From contig JBDKSW010000012.1 in assembly GCA_039698035.1 (NCBI GenBank), positions 141,642 through 205,641 of the forward strand: DNA of 64,000 nucleotides, read 5' to 3'. Position 1 is the stretch's first letter; each line of letters opens with the position of its first letter. Positions 38,125 to 47,997 of this stretch are shown here, in pieces. Under the pieces are notes generated by a model, which had not been told where the DNA came from, ran no database searches, and saw nothing but the letters and a program-made list of their open reading frames with translations. Position numbers and translations under genes: made by a program. This DNA is from JAJFUI01 sp039698035 (GTDB taxonomy: Bacteria > Planctomycetota > Planctomycetia > Pirellulales > Thermoguttaceae).

Positions 38125-41100
38125 ATGTCCGCTCGCGTCACCATTCTGTGCGGCCCGGCTCGGAGCGGGAAGACGCGGCAGCTTTTGCGGGGCTACCGCG
38201 AGTCGCTGCGGCGACGAGCGCCGGGGGCGTCGCTTTGGCTGGCGCCGAATTGGCGCGTCGCGGCCGAGGTTCGCGCCCACCTGTTCGACGGCACGCTGGC
38301 CGGGTGCTTCGCGCCAGGCGTGATGACCTTCGCGCAATACGCCGATTCGGTGCTGCGCGCGGGACGCGTGGCGCTCCGGCCCGTCAACCGGCTGATGAAA
38401 CGCGAGTTGATCCGCCAGATGATCGCCGCGCAAGCGGCGGCTGGGCGGCTTCGCTATTTTCAATCGATCGCCAACACGCCTGGTCTCGTGGACCTGATTT
38501 GCGAGTTCATCGGCGAACTGAAGCGGCTGGAGATCTGGCCGGACGAGTTTCGTCGAGCGTGCGAGCGGCGCGGCGGGCTGGCCGACAAGGACCGCGAGCT
38601 GGTCGAGATCTACGGCCTTTATCAGCAGGCCCTGCAAGAGCACGGACTGTTCGACGCGGAAGGCCGCTTCTGGTCGGCGCGCGACCTGCTGCGTCGGGAG
38701 GACAAGCAAGCGGCCACGGCTCGGCCGGCCGTCACTTGCCCCTTGCTCCTTTTTCCTCAGTACCTCGTCGCCGACGGCTTCACCGACTTCACGCGAACGC
38801 AGCACGAGATTCTGGACGTTCTGGCCGCTCGGAGCGAGGCGACGTTCATCAGCCTGCCGTTGGAGGCGGAACCTCGGCGTGCGGACCTGTTTGCCAAACC
38901 GCTGGCGACGCTCGAACGGCTGCGCGGATTGCACGCCGAAACGGTGGTCGAGCCGTTGTCGCGCCCGACGGTTGCCGGTTGGCCTGACATGGCCGTCCTG
39001 GAGCGCGGACTGTTCGAGAATCCGAGGAAGAAGGAGAGGGGCGAGCGGTCGGAGGGCGAAGCGGACCTGGGCCGTGTCTCTCAGCCCGGTGCGCCGTGCG
39101 CCCAGCGCGGCCCTGGCATCGAGATTCTGGCGGCGGCGCGTCAGATTGGCGAAATCGAGATGATTGCCGCTCGGGTGAAGCGGCTGCTCGTTACCGAGGA
39201 AGCTCGGCCGGGCGAGATTGCCGTCGTCTTCCGTTCGGTCGAACACCCGGCCGAACTGGTGCGGAGCGTTTTCGGCCGTTTTGGCATTCCTGTCGCATTG
39301 GAGTCGGGGCAATCGCTCGATCGGTCGCCGGCGTTGCGAGCGTTGGCGGCCCTCCTGCAACTCGACCTCGACGACTGGCCTTTCGATCGGGTTTTGGCCG
39401 TCCTCGGCAGCAATTACTTTGAACCGAACTGGCCGGAGTGGCTTGCGACCAGCGGGGCCGTGGTCGAGCGAACGATTCGCCAATTGCAGGCGCCCCGCGG
39501 CCGTCAACGCCTGATCGAGGAGCTGGCGGAAAGCAAGGAGGAATGCTCGGCCGAGTCGCGGCGTGCGACGCGGGCGGTCGTGCAACGTCTGGCCGCCGCG
39601 TTCGACGCCTTGCCGCAGCGGGCGACGCTGCCTGACTGGGCCGAGGCATGGACGGCGCTGGCCGAGGAAACCGGCCTGCTCGCGGCCATCGACGGTCTGG
39701 AGCCATCGGATCGTATTTCGTTTGATCGTCGCGCGTGGGCGCGTCTCGTGGCGACCTTGAGCGACGGCGACCGATTGGCCGGTTGGCTGCGACAGCGACC
39801 GCCCGAGCTGGATCGCCGCGGCGCGTTCGACGCGCTGATGGACATTCTCGCCAGCGATCGGATCGGCCAGGGCGGGGACGAGTCGGGCAACGTGCGCGTG
39901 CTTGGCGCCGACAGCATTCGCTCGCTTCGCATTCCGTATCTGTTTCTCGCTGGACTTTCCGAGAAGGTGTTTCCGCCGCCAGACCGCGAGGACCGGCTTT
40001 ATAGCGAGACCGAGTCGGCTCGGCTGATCGAGGCCGGGCTGCCGCTGGCTGCTCGCACGGAGCGAACGTGCGAGGAGATGCTGCTGTTTTACGAGGCCGT
40101 CACGCGAGCGACCAAGCGGCTTTGGCTCAGCTACCCGGCCCTGGACGAGAAGGCCCAGCCGCTGCTGCCAAGTCCGTTTCTCGGCGAGGTCGAGCAGGCG
40201 TTGGGCCCCGATCGAATCGGCCGCGTCGAGCAGACGGATCTGAGTCCGATCCCGCGCCACGCCGAGCCGCTGTGCGAAGCCGACTTCCGCGTTCAGGCCG
40301 TCGCCACGGCCACCGAGGGCAATGTGTCGTTGCTGGCCGGGCTGTTTGCCAGGGGCGAAGGAACAGAAGGGCGGTCCGAGCGGACTGCGGCGCCGTTGGC
40401 CGCCGGGCTTGAGCTGCTCCACCAGCGGCAGGACCGCCAGCAGTTCGGGCCGGCCGAAGGCATTTTGCCAAGCGATTTGGCGATCGCGTACGCCACCAAG
40501 CAGTTCGGATCGGAGCACACGTTCGCCGCGACAGAGCTTGAACAGTACGCCTCGTGTCCTTTCCGGTTTTTTATCGAGCGGGTGCTTCGGATCGAGCCAT
40601 TGGACGACCTGACGTTGGAGTTCGACGCGCTGGCGCGCGGCCGTGTCCTTCACGACGTTCTGAAGACGTTCCATGAATCGGTCAATGATCGGTTGGGCAG
40701 GCCTGCATCGCCACTGAAGTTGGACGCGGCCGAGTACGATGCGATGCTTCATGCGGCCATTGACCAATCGCTTCCGCCGGAGCCGACGAAGTCGCTGCGG
40801 GCCGCGATGCGGGAGATCGATCGCCGGCTGGTGACCGAGTGGTTGTCGCGCTATCGGGAGCAGCTTGAAGCCTATGATGCCCAGTGGACCGAGCTTGACT
40901 CGCCGCTCGTTCCGGAGCTGTTTGAGGTCTCGTTCGGCCGCAAAGGTCAGCCGGCCCCATCGACGGATCGGCCCTTCGAGATTCCGTTGTTGGACGCGGC
41001 GTCCGATGACGTTGGAAGGGTCGCCAACCCGAACGCGGTTCGCATCGCCGGGCGGATCGATCGCATTGATTCAGGCATGGTGGCCGGGCGTCACGTGTTC

Positions 41101-41523
41101 AGCATCGTGGACTACAAGACGGGCGGCCCCATTGCGCTTACGCCCGAAACGGTCGCGGCGGGCGTCGTGCTGCAACTGCCGCTCTACGCGCTGGCCGCGA
41201 TGGAATTGCTGCTGGCCGACCGCGACCCGCTGCCGTGGCGGGCCGGTTATTGGTACATCCGTCAAGGCGGCTTCAGTCCGCGCAAGGCCCTGCGAATGTA
41301 TTCCCAGATCGACGGTCGCATCGAGCTCGAGGCCGACTGGGAAGAGATCCGCGATGCCCTGGCCGACACGGTCATGGGGCTGGCCGGCAACCTGCGAGCG
41401 GCCCGATTCCCCGTCTGCAGCGCCGACGATCGCTGCACGGGCTACTGTCCGTTCAGCACGATCTGCCGGATCAATCAGGTTCGATCCTTGGAGAAGAAAT
41501 GCCAGCCAGCGGCGAGCGTCTAA
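38125..41523 (+). CDS. addB: AddB-type helicase-nuclease subunit
   Basis: A 1132-residue partner of AddA in RecBCD-like processing of double-strand ends. Walker A-like CGPARSGKT is at residues 9-17. The C-terminal RecB-family nuclease has FSIVDYKTGGP. The four cysteines expected for the AddB iron-sulphur cluster are present: one in YASCPFRFF (about residue 811) and three in CTGYCPFSTIC (about 1105-1114). It starts 1 bp after the restriction gene and overlaps addA by 25 bp, so the three are co-expressed. Family members degrade DNA until they meet a Chi-like site. Confidence 0.92.
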   Translation: MSARVTILCGPARSGKTRQLLRGYRESLRRRAPGASLWLAPNWRVAAEVRAHLFDGTLAGCFAPGVMTFAQYADSVLRAGRVALRPVNRLMKRELIRQMIAAQAAAGRLRYFQSIANTPGLVDLICEFIGELKRLEIWPDEFRRACERRGGLADKDRELVEIYGLYQQALQEHGLFDAEGRFWSARDLLRREDKQAATARPAVTCPLLLFPQYLVADGFTDFTRTQHEILDVLAARSEATFISLPLEAEPRRADLFAKPLATLERLRGLHAETVVEPLSRPTVAGWPDMAVLERGLFENPRKKERGERSEGEADLGRVSQPGAPCAQRGPGIEILAAARQIGEIEMIAARVKRLLVTEEARPGEIAVVFRSVEHPAELVRSVFGRFGIPVALESGQSLDRSPALRALAALLQLDLDDWPFDRVLAVLGSNYFEPNWPEWLATSGAVVERTIRQLQAPRGRQRLIEELAESKEECSAESRRATRAVVQRLAAAFDALPQRATLPDWAEAWTALAEETGLLAAIDGLEPSDRISFDRRAWARLVATLSDGDRLAGWLRQRPPELDRRGAFDALMDILASDRIGQGGDESGNVRVLGADSIRSLRIPYLFLAGLSEKVFPPPDREDRLYSETESARLIEAGLPLAARTERTCEEMLLFYEAVTRATKRLWLSYPALDEKAQPLLPSPFLGEVEQALGPDRIGRVEQTDLSPIPRHAEPLCEADFRVQAVATATEGNVSLLAGLFARGEGTEGRSERTAAPLAAGLELLHQRQDRQQFGPAEGILPSDLAIAYATKQFGSEHTFAATELEQYASCPFRFFIERVLRIEPLDDLTLEFDALARGRVLHDVLKTFHESVNDRLGRPASPLKLDAAEYDAMLHAAIDQSLPPEPTKSLRAAMREIDRRLVTEWLSRYREQLEAYDAQWTELDSPLVPELFEVSFGRKGQPAPSTDRPFEIPLLDAASDDVGRVANPNAVRIAGRIDRIDSGMVAGRHVFSIVDYKTGGPIALTPETVAAGVVLQLPLYALAAMELLLADRDPLPWRAGYWYIRQGGFSPRKALRMYSQIDGRIELEADWEEIRDALADTVMGLAGNLRAARFPVCSADDRCTGYCPFSTICRINQVRSLEKKCQPAASV

Positions 41524-44500
41524 ACCTTTCGGGTTTGACCGATCAGCAGCACCGGGCGGTGACCGCTCGCGGTGTCTCGGTGGCCGTGTCGGCCGGCGCG
41601 GGCTGCGGCAAAACGCTCGTCTTGACCGAGCGATTCCTGGCCGAGCTCGAACCGGACGGTGTTCCAGGCGGTCGCCGTTCTCGATTGGGCCAACTCGTGG
41701 CCATCACGTTCACCGAGCGGGCCGCCCGCGAAATGCGCGACCGGATTCGCAAGGCATGCCGCAAGCGACTGGAAGAGTGTCCCGAGCCGCAGGCCGACTA
41801 CTGGCTTCAGCTCATCCGCGATCTCGACTCGGCGCGCATCAGCACGATCCACTCGTTCTGCGCGTCGCTGCTGCGCGCGCATGCCGTCGAAGCGGGTCTG
41901 GATCCGCGATTTCGCGTGCTCGACGGCGCCCAGGCCGGCACACTGCTTTTCGAGCTCACCGACGACCTGCTGCGCGAGCGGTTGGCCGACCGCGACGACG
42001 ACGCGCTGACGCTGGTGACTCGCTTCGGCGTGGACCGGCTCCGCACGATGATCTCGCGGCTCTTGGAGGCGCGTCAGAAGATCGATTGGCCCGCGTGGCG
42101 AAGCGAAACGCCCGAGGACCTGCTGAACCGATGGCACGATTACTGGCGTACGAAGGCGGTGCCTCGCGCCCTGCGGCGACTCAGCGAGTCGCCGGCCGCT
42201 CGGACGGTGCTCGATTTGGCGAATCGGTATCCGCCGAGCCATCCGACGATGCGCGAGCGGTGCGACTTCCTGCGCGAGGCGATTCCGGCCATCGGCCGCA
42301 TGGACCTTTCGGCGGCGTCCGGCGAGGGCGTGGGCATGTCCGTCGCCGAGGCTCGCAACGTGGAGTCGGCGAGAAGCTTGCTGACCGCGATGCGCGACAA
42401 CGCCAAGGTGCAGGGCGGCGGGACGAAGAAACACTGGGTCAGCGAAGACATTTACGAGCGGTTCCGCGATGCGGCCAAGGCGCTTCGCGAGGCGATCGAC
42501 CGGCTTGGCGGATGCCTGCAATTCGATCTGACCGCAGCGAGACCGGCCGCTGTTCTCGGGCTTCAAGTCTTGAAGTTGGCCGCCGACCTGGCCGAGCAAT
42601 ACGAGGCGAAGAAACGAGAGCTGGGCGTTCTGGACTTCAACGACCTGTTGATCCGCGCCGGCAGTCTCTTGACGGATGTGCGTCGGGAGAGTCTCCGCAA
42701 ACGGCTGGCCTCGCAGATTCGTTTGCTGCTGGTCGACGAGTCTCAAGATACGGACGAGTTGCAGGTCGAGATGGTCAAGTCGCTGTGCGACAACGAGTAT
42801 CTCGACGGCAAGCTGTTTTTCGTCGGCGACCACAAGCAGTCGATCTATCGTTTTCGTGGGGCGCAGCCTGAAGTGTTTCGCGGCCTGCACGGCCAGATTC
42901 CCGACGGCGGTCGGCTTGCGCTGTCGCTGAACTTTCGCAGCCAGCCGGGCGTCTTGGATTTCGTCAACGCGTTGTTTTGCGAAGAATTGGGGCCAGATTA
43001 CGAGCCGCTTCGGGCGGCCCGAGCCGCGATGGGGTCGGAGCCGGCCATCGAGTTTCTCTGGGCGCATGATGCGGTTGCTGGAGACAACAGCGTGGCCGAC
43101 CGTGCGCCACCGGCGCATGTTGCCGACGATTCGGCAGGCCCGCGCGAGCAATTGCGACGGCGCGAGGCCGATTGGATCGCTCGGCGCATCCGCCACATGA
43201 TCGATATCGAAAAGCGGCTTGTCTGGGACAAGGACGCGAAGCAGGAGCGGCCGGTTCAGGCGGGCGACATCGCCATTTTGTTCCGCGCGTTGAGCAATGT
43301 CGAGTATTACGAAGACGCCTTGCAGCGTCACGGCGTGGATTACTATCTGGTGGGCGGCCATGCCTTTTATGCCCAGCAGGAAATCTACGATCTGTTGAAC
43401 CTGCTGCGGGCGATAAACAGCGCGGCCGACGAGGTAAGTCTGGCAGGCGTGCTTCGCAGCCCCATGTTCAGCCTGCACGACGAGACCCTGCTGTGGCTCT
43501 CTCGGAGCGATGGCCAGGAAGGCAAGGGATTGGCGGCCGGGCTGTTCGCTTCGCCATTGCCGGATCAGATCGACGACGAGCAGCGGCGCCGGGCCAGTTT
43601 TGCGGCGGCAACGCTCGGTGAGCTTCGGACGCTGAAAGACCGACTGCCGGTGGCCGAGCTGATCGAGACGGCCATCGAGCGGACGGGCTACGACGCCCTG
43701 CTGGTGGCCGAGTTCCTCGGCGAGCGAAAGCTGGCCAATCTGCACAAGCTGATCGACCAGGCGCGCAGCTTCGATCAGGCGGGCGTTTTCACGCTGTCGG
43801 ATTTCATCACCCAACTGGCCGAGTTCGTCGCTCGACAGCCTGACGAACCGTTGGCGGCCACTTGTCCCGAGGCGGCCGACGTGGTGCGGCTGATGACGAT
43901 CCATCAGGCCAAAGGGTTGGAGTTTCCGGTCGTGGTCGTGGCCGACGTTGGCCGACCGCGACGTCTGATGTGGCCGCCGGTGGCTTTCGCGCCCGAGCTG
44001 GGGCCCGTGCTCAAGGACGGCGAAGCGACAACCGGCTACGATTTGCTGATGGCGGCCGAGAACGACGAGGAGCAGGAGGAGTTGAAGCGGCTGTTTTATG
44101 TGGCCGCGACGCGGGCCGCCGACTATCTGATTCTCTCGGCCGGGGTGGACGAGCCGGGCACGGTTACGGGGCCGTGGATGGAACTGCTCGGCCGGCGTTT
44201 CGATTTGCTCACCGGACGCCTGCAAGAGGCGGACGGCGTCGACCAACCGTCGGCGCCGGCCCTGGTCAAGGTGACGACAAGCGCGCCGCCTGCCGATGGG
44301 AAGGCGATGGTTCGTCCGCAGCGCGACCTGCTGAAAATCGTGCAAACGGCGACGAACATGGCCAAGGCGGGCCAAGGACAGCGGCCGCCGCTGCTGGCCC
44401 CGGTCGCCGCCGATCCGACCGCGCGACGGCAATACTCTTTCTCGCGTCTTACGGGAAAGGTGCATGCCCCTGGGGACCGCGAGACGCATCCCTGGGACGG

Positions 44501-45101
44501 CGATTCTTCCGACGCGCCCTTGGACCCTCGCGGACTGGGCACGCTGACGCATGCCGTGCTGGCGCAAGTCGACTTCGGGCAGCCCGAGTCTGTCGCGGAA
44601 TTGGTTGACCAGCTTGCCGAAGAACATCTGCCGCGGCAGGAAAAACGGTGGGACGAACCGATCGAGATGATCGAGCGGTTCGTGCGATCTCCCAGGGGGG
44701 CGGAAATCGCCGCGGCCAAGCAGGTTCATCGCGAGTTGGAGTTCTTGCTGGCTTGGCCGCCACTTCCGTCGCACAAGGCCGGCGATGGGACCAAGAACGA
44801 CATCGAAATGCCGGGCCGTTACTTGCAGGGCTTCATCGACTGTCTGTACCAAGAAGCCGAAGGACGCTGGAAGCTGATCGACTATAAGACGAACCGCGTA
44901 ACGGCCGACTCGTTGGCCGACGTGGCCGCGAAGTACGAGATGCAAATGTTGGTCTACGCCTTGGCCGCGGAAACCGTTCTGGGACAGCCGCCCGCAGAAC
45001 TGACGCTCTGCTTCATCCGGCCGGGGTTGGAATCTCATCTGGTCTGGGACGCGGCCGCACGACAGCGCGTGGTGGATATGGTCAGCGCCGCGCTGCCGTA
45101 G
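41499..45101 (+). CDS. addA: AddA-type UvrD-family helicase-nuclease
   Basis: A 1200-residue motor and nuclease subunit of AddAB. Walker A is SAGAGCGKT (residues 31-39), followed by ITFTERAAREMRDRI (motif Ia), LLVDESQDTDELQ (motif II), GDHKQSIYRFRGA (motif III), SLNFRSQPGVLDFVN, and MTIHQAKGLEFPVVVVAD (motif V). The C-terminal nuclease ends in GFIDCLYQEAEGRWKLIDYKT. ATG 41499 has GGAGAAG upstream and lies inside the end of addB; the longer frame upstream is a shadow of addB. Confidence 0.94.
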   Translation: MPASGERLNLSGLTDQQHRAVTARGVSVAVSAGAGCGKTLVLTERFLAELEPDGVPGGRRSRLGQLVAITFTERAAREMRDRIRKACRKRLEECPEPQADYWLQLIRDLDSARISTIHSFCASLLRAHAVEAGLDPRFRVLDGAQAGTLLFELTDDLLRERLADRDDDALTLVTRFGVDRLRTMISRLLEARQKIDWPAWRSETPEDLLNRWHDYWRTKAVPRALRRLSESPAARTVLDLANRYPPSHPTMRERCDFLREAIPAIGRMDLSAASGEGVGMSVAEARNVESARSLLTAMRDNAKVQGGGTKKHWVSEDIYERFRDAAKALREAIDRLGGCLQFDLTAARPAAVLGLQVLKLAADLAEQYEAKKRELGVLDFNDLLIRAGSLLTDVRRESLRKRLASQIRLLLVDESQDTDELQVEMVKSLCDNEYLDGKLFFVGDHKQSIYRFRGAQPEVFRGLHGQIPDGGRLALSLNFRSQPGVLDFVNALFCEELGPDYEPLRAARAAMGSEPAIEFLWAHDAVAGDNSVADRAPPAHVADDSAGPREQLRRREADWIARRIRHMIDIEKRLVWDKDAKQERPVQAGDIAILFRALSNVEYYEDALQRHGVDYYLVGGHAFYAQQEIYDLLNLLRAINSAADEVSLAGVLRSPMFSLHDETLLWLSRSDGQEGKGLAAGLFASPLPDQIDDEQRRRASFAAATLGELRTLKDRLPVAELIETAIERTGYDALLVAEFLGERKLANLHKLIDQARSFDQAGVFTLSDFITQLAEFVARQPDEPLAATCPEAADVVRLMTIHQAKGLEFPVVVVADVGRPRRLMWPPVAFAPELGPVLKDGEATTGYDLLMAAENDEEQEELKRLFYVAATRAADYLILSAGVDEPGTVTGPWMELLGRRFDLLTGRLQEADGVDQPSAPALVKVTTSAPPADGKAMVRPQRDLLKIVQTATNMAKAGQGQRPPLLAPVAADPTARRQYSFSRLTGKVHAPGDRETHPWDGDSSDAPLDPRGLGTLTHAVLAQVDFGQPESVAELVDQLAEEHLPRQEKRWDEPIEMIERFVRSPRGAEIAAAKQVHRELEFLLAWPPLPSHKAGDGTKNDIEMPGRYLQGFIDCLYQEAEGRWKLIDYKTNRVTADSLADVAAKYEMQMLVYALAAETVLGQPPAELTLCFIRPGLESHLVWDAAARQRVVDMVSAALP

Positions 45102-45336
45102 CAGGTGTGTTTCGCCACAAGTGCGTCGGGCCGCCGGGCGTCGTCGAGGCCTGCGACTTGATCGACAATCGTCATTGTCTGCCTATCGCGGCGAGACGCC
45201 CCCCCCACCTCGGGTTAGGAAATGGCGAATCGCTTGTCAGGAATCGGCCTCCCGCGGCTTAAAGAGGGTGAGGGAACAGCGGGGGGCGTTCCACCTCTTC
45301 ACCTCTTCCAACACACCGTCGTGAAAGGAACCGATT

Positions 45337-45915
45337 ATGAAAAGCTGGCTGTTTTGGCTTGCAGCCGTCCTGTGTCTGGCGGCTGTTCCGATGGCGCAAG
45401 GTGCCATCTTTGAAGATGTTCAGATCGTCGAGCAGACGATCTCCGCGCCCAATTCCATCTCTGGAACGCTCGATCTGGTCAACCCGGGCAGCGATGTGTG
45501 GCCAAGCAGCATCCTGCCGGTCGAGGAAGACATTTCCGGCTTCGACCCAGCCACGTGGCAGGCGGTAAGCGGAACGTTCGAGGTTTGGGTGCATTTCATG
45601 AATTGCACCGAAAAGGCGACCGTGGACCTCGGCTCGTTACTGACGGAAGCGGATGATTTCCATGGTATTCTGCTGGGGCTGCTGCCGTTCGAGAACGAGA
45701 CCGCCCTGGACGTGAGCTACCTGCTGGAGATCAACTCCACAGGGCAACTGGATTGGCAGATCACGGCCACCAGCGGATGCTTTGAAATCGAGTGCGTGGC
45801 GCTCGAAGTGTGCGCCACGCCCGTCATTCCCGAGCCGGTTTCGCTAGTCGTTTGGTCGCTACTGGGGTCGCTGGCTGTCGGCATCGGTTGGTGGCGGCGC
45901 CGCAAGATCGCCTAG
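45337..45915 (+). CDS. PEP-CTERM-anchored secreted protein
   Basis: A 192-residue exported protein. It has a signal peptide (FWLAAVLCLAAVPMAQG), a mainly beta ectodomain with no recognised family, and a C-terminal sorting signal: PEPVSLVVWSLLGSLAVGIGW followed by RRRK. PEP-CTERM proteins are processed by exosortase and exported to the surface or matrix. AAAGGA precedes the ATG. Strong hairpins follow. Confidence 0.82.
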   Translation: MKSWLFWLAAVLCLAAVPMAQGAIFEDVQIVEQTISAPNSISGTLDLVNPGSDVWPSSILPVEEDISGFDPATWQAVSGTFEVWVHFMNCTEKATVDLGSLLTEADDFHGILLGLLPFENETALDVSYLLEINSTGQLDWQITATSGCFEIECVALEVCATPVIPEPVSLVVWSLLGSLAVGIGWWRRRKIA

Positions 45916-45938
45916 TCGTTCGAGTCTTCTCATGATCC

Positions 45939-45975
45939 AGGACCCGCGCCGCCTTTTGACGCGGGTCCTCTTTTC
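45939..45975 (+). terminator. Rho-independent terminator after the PEP-CTERM gene
   Basis: AGGACCCGCG (45939-45948) pairs with 45960-45969; an 11-nt loop separates the arms and CTTTTC follows. It lies 24 bp after the stop codon. Confidence 0.8.
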
Positions 45976-46010
45976 GAGATGCGCCAGGAATGGCGCAGCA
46001 CAACGCCAAA

Positions 46011-46047
46011 GCCCTTCGGCGGGGACGTCGAAGGGCCTCGTCTTTTT
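46011..46047 (+). terminator. Second hairpin with T-run
   Basis: GCCCTTCG (46011-46018) pairs with CGAAGGGC (46029-46036), followed after CTCG by a T5 run (46043-46047). It may be a backup terminator. Confidence 0.5.
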
Positions 46048-46070
46048 GGCAACGTTGGGGTGACGGGACA

Positions 46071-46103
46071 GCCGTGAGACGTTTCTTGCAGGGCGCCATG
46101 TCC
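46071..46103. repeat. Partial third copy of the 74-bp element found at 55.4 and 55.9 kb
   Basis: The 33 bp around TTTCTTGCAGGGCGCCATG resemble the left end of the repeat at 55407, including the preceding GCC.GTGA.AC. The right part is missing. Similarity is about 80 percent over a short stretch, so this is tentative. Confidence 0.35.
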
Positions 46104-46179
46104 GTGCGTTGGGGCGGTTGAACACGCGCGCCCGATGTTGCCAAATCGTGGACTTATCCTCCCCTTTTCCGCCGATTGA

Positions 46180-46956
46180 CTACTCGGAGAGCGGTCGTTT
46201 CATCCGTCGCCGGAGGCGGTAGAACGCGGTCGCCAACATGCCGGTCCCGACAAGCAGCAGGGAAGAGGGTTCGGGAACAAGCGCGGCAACCTCACTGGCG
46301 CTGAGCGCATTGTCGTAGACACGCACCTCGTCGATCAGTCCGGGGAACAGGTTTGCGGAATCTCCCCAGAACCCATGACCGATCCGCGCGTAGCCCGGTA
46401 CGTAAGAGAAATCCCCACGGTCTCTGCTCTCCTTGAGTTCGCCGTTAACGTAGACGCACTCCTTGGTTGCGTCCCACGTGTAGGTGAGAAGAGTCCACGT
46501 GTTTGCGGCGACGGGCGTAGTGGTTTGCCAGTCATAGTATCCGAAGTGGTGGTAAATCCGAACACTGCCCCAAAATCCCAGTCCGATTCCCTGGCCGCCC
46601 GCCCCCGAACCGAAGGCGATGATGATGTCGTTGTCGCCCACGGCCGACGGCTTGACCCACGCGGAGATCGTTCCCTCAGCGTTCGAGACGTCGTTGGATG
46701 CGGCGTCGGGAACCGCGACATAGTCGTCCACGCCGTCCAGGCTGAAGCACTGTTCCACCAGCCCTGCGCCGTAGGTTGCACCGTTGACGAGGACGCCATC
46801 GTGGCTTCCAGCATTGTCGAGAGTGTTTCCGTTCCCGGCCCAATAGCCGACCAGGTCAGCGCGCGCCGGACCATGAATCGCAAGGGTCACGGCAATTATC
46901 GCAAAACACAAGAATCCGGGCTTCCCCATACAAAAACGCACCTGCCGAACGTTCAT
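46180..46956 (-). CDS. LamG-domain PEP-CTERM protein
   Basis: A 258-residue exported protein with a signal peptide (FLCFAIIAVTLAIHGPARA) and a concanavalin-like LamG_3 fold: LVGYWAGNGNTLDNAGSHDG, CFSLDGVDDYVAVPDA, EGTISAWVKPS, VYVNGELKESR, GLIDEVRVYDNALSASEV. The sorting signal is VPEPSSLLLVGTGMLATAFYRLRRR. Such proteins bind carbohydrates or matrix components. AGAGGAGGGG is a strong ribosome binding site. It converges on the other PEP-CTERM gene. Confidence 0.88.
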   Translation of the reverse strand: MNVRQVRFCMGKPGFLCFAIIAVTLAIHGPARADLVGYWAGNGNTLDNAGSHDGVLVNGATYGAGLVEQCFSLDGVDDYVAVPDAASNDVSNAEGTISAWVKPSAVGDNDIIIAFGSGAGGQGIGLGFWGSVRIYHHFGYYDWQTTTPVAANTWTLLTYTWDATKECVYVNGELKESRDRGDFSYVPGYARIGHGFWGDSANLFPGLIDEVRVYDNALSASEVAALVPEPSSLLLVGTGMLATAFYRLRRRMKRPLSE

Positions 46957-47143
46957 CTTCAGCCCCTCCTCTGACGTGGACGAGAATAGAACGCTAGAAG
47001 TAGGGATACTGTCCCTAGTCTACTTACCGCATGATACACAAGTCAAGCCAAGTACCATCCCCCATGTCGTGGTATGGCCGTTTTTTCGAAATCCGCAGGA
47101 ACTTGTGGCACGGTTTGCATGGCGAGGAAGAAAATGGGGATAA

Positions 47144-47518
47144 GTCTGCTCTGTAGAAAACGCTGATTCGCTGGAGGAGTTCCAATGGCATCTGCCTTCC
47201 GTCTTGGTGGACGAGTTCTTTTAAGAAGAGAAGTGGATTGAGAAGGGCTATGGTCCGAATGACCAAGCAGCTTTGGAGCGCGTCTTAGTTCCCGGTGATC
47301 GCGTCTGGGTGGGTGATCCCAAGTCCTCGGCGAATGGCGTTACCGCAGGAACAAACGCAGTCTACGTTGGTACAATCAATGGTGTCATGTGGTTCCGTGA
47401 GGCAAATGGGAATCTTCTGACGTACCGAGAATTGATGGACAAGACTCGTGCGCATGCCGGTGACGTCGCTATGCTCTACCAGATCTATAAGCCCAGAATC
47501 GCCGATCTTCTTAAATAG
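47144..47518 (+). pseudogene. C-terminal remnant of a larger protein, interrupted by an in-frame stop
   Basis: The frame is open from 47144 and reads ..DSLEEFQWHLPSVLVDEFF, hits TAA at 47222-47224, and continues EEKWIEKGYGPNDQAALERV and then LVPGDRVWVGDP..TNAVYVGTINGVMWF to the stop at 47518. LVPGDRVW..NAVYVG resembles the end of transglutaminase-like or polymorphic-toxin C-terminal domains, but this is weak. A TTG at 47273 could restart an 81-residue product. Codon use and GC are unlike the flanking core genes. Most likely the tail of an acquired gene whose body is gone. Confidence 0.4.
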
Positions 47519-47530
47519 GCCACAATCATT

Positions 47531-47845
47531 ATGAGACACCTGTTGATGACGTGTCTTCTGTTAAGGTACCTTGTTTCGATTGGTGTATGCGCAACCGCAG
47601 GCGTTGGTATCAACGTGGCGTACTTTATCCACTACACTGATCGCGTTGCACGGGTCCTGGGAGTGCCTGTGGCGTATTTTGGAGTCCCATTCTTCACGAG
47701 CGTGGCACTGAGCGGGATCGCAGCGCTGACTGTGGGCGCAGGTAAAAGGCGCTGGGTGGCGTCTGCGCTCGCCACTGTTTTGTCGTATGCTGCCGCAATG
47801 ATCCTGCTATGGCTTGCTCTCGATGCAATGGATCGACCACCGTGA
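47531..47845 (+). CDS. Small membrane protein, hypothetical
   Basis: A 104-residue protein with three predicted membrane helices (about 8-30, 45-66 and 75-97). No family recognised. The ribosome binding site is weak. It follows the toxin-like remnant by 12 bp, and a membrane immunity or accessory role for that gene is conceivable but unproven. A REP-like repeat starts 29 bp after its stop. Confidence 0.5.
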   Translation: MRHLLMTCLLLRYLVSIGVCATAGVGINVAYFIHYTDRVARVLGVPVAYFGVPFFTSVALSGIAALTVGAGKRRWVASALATVLSYAAAMILLWLALDAMDRPP

Positions 47846-47873
47846 ATTGCGGGGACAATCTTGTTTTGCGGTA

Positions 47874-47997
47874 GTAACGTAGGGTGCGTGCTTGTGCGCA
47901 CCATCATCGTTGGCGTGAAAAGGATTGGTGTGCCACTGGTTTTGCCGGTGCCCGGTGGCTGGTTGACGTTCCATTTTGTCAGTGGTAGAAGTGGGAC
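47874..47997. repeat. Composite REP-like repeat in front of the RAYT relic
   Basis: Two elements are fused. The first (47874-47930) begins GTAACGTAGGGTGCGTGC and matches the IS5-type relic at 49783 for about 57 bp. The second (47930-47988) begins GTGCCACTGG, folds through GCCACTGG/CCGGTGGC, and ends TTGACGTTCCATTTTGTC; it recurs at 51031. Both classes recur in the island. Confidence 0.7.
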
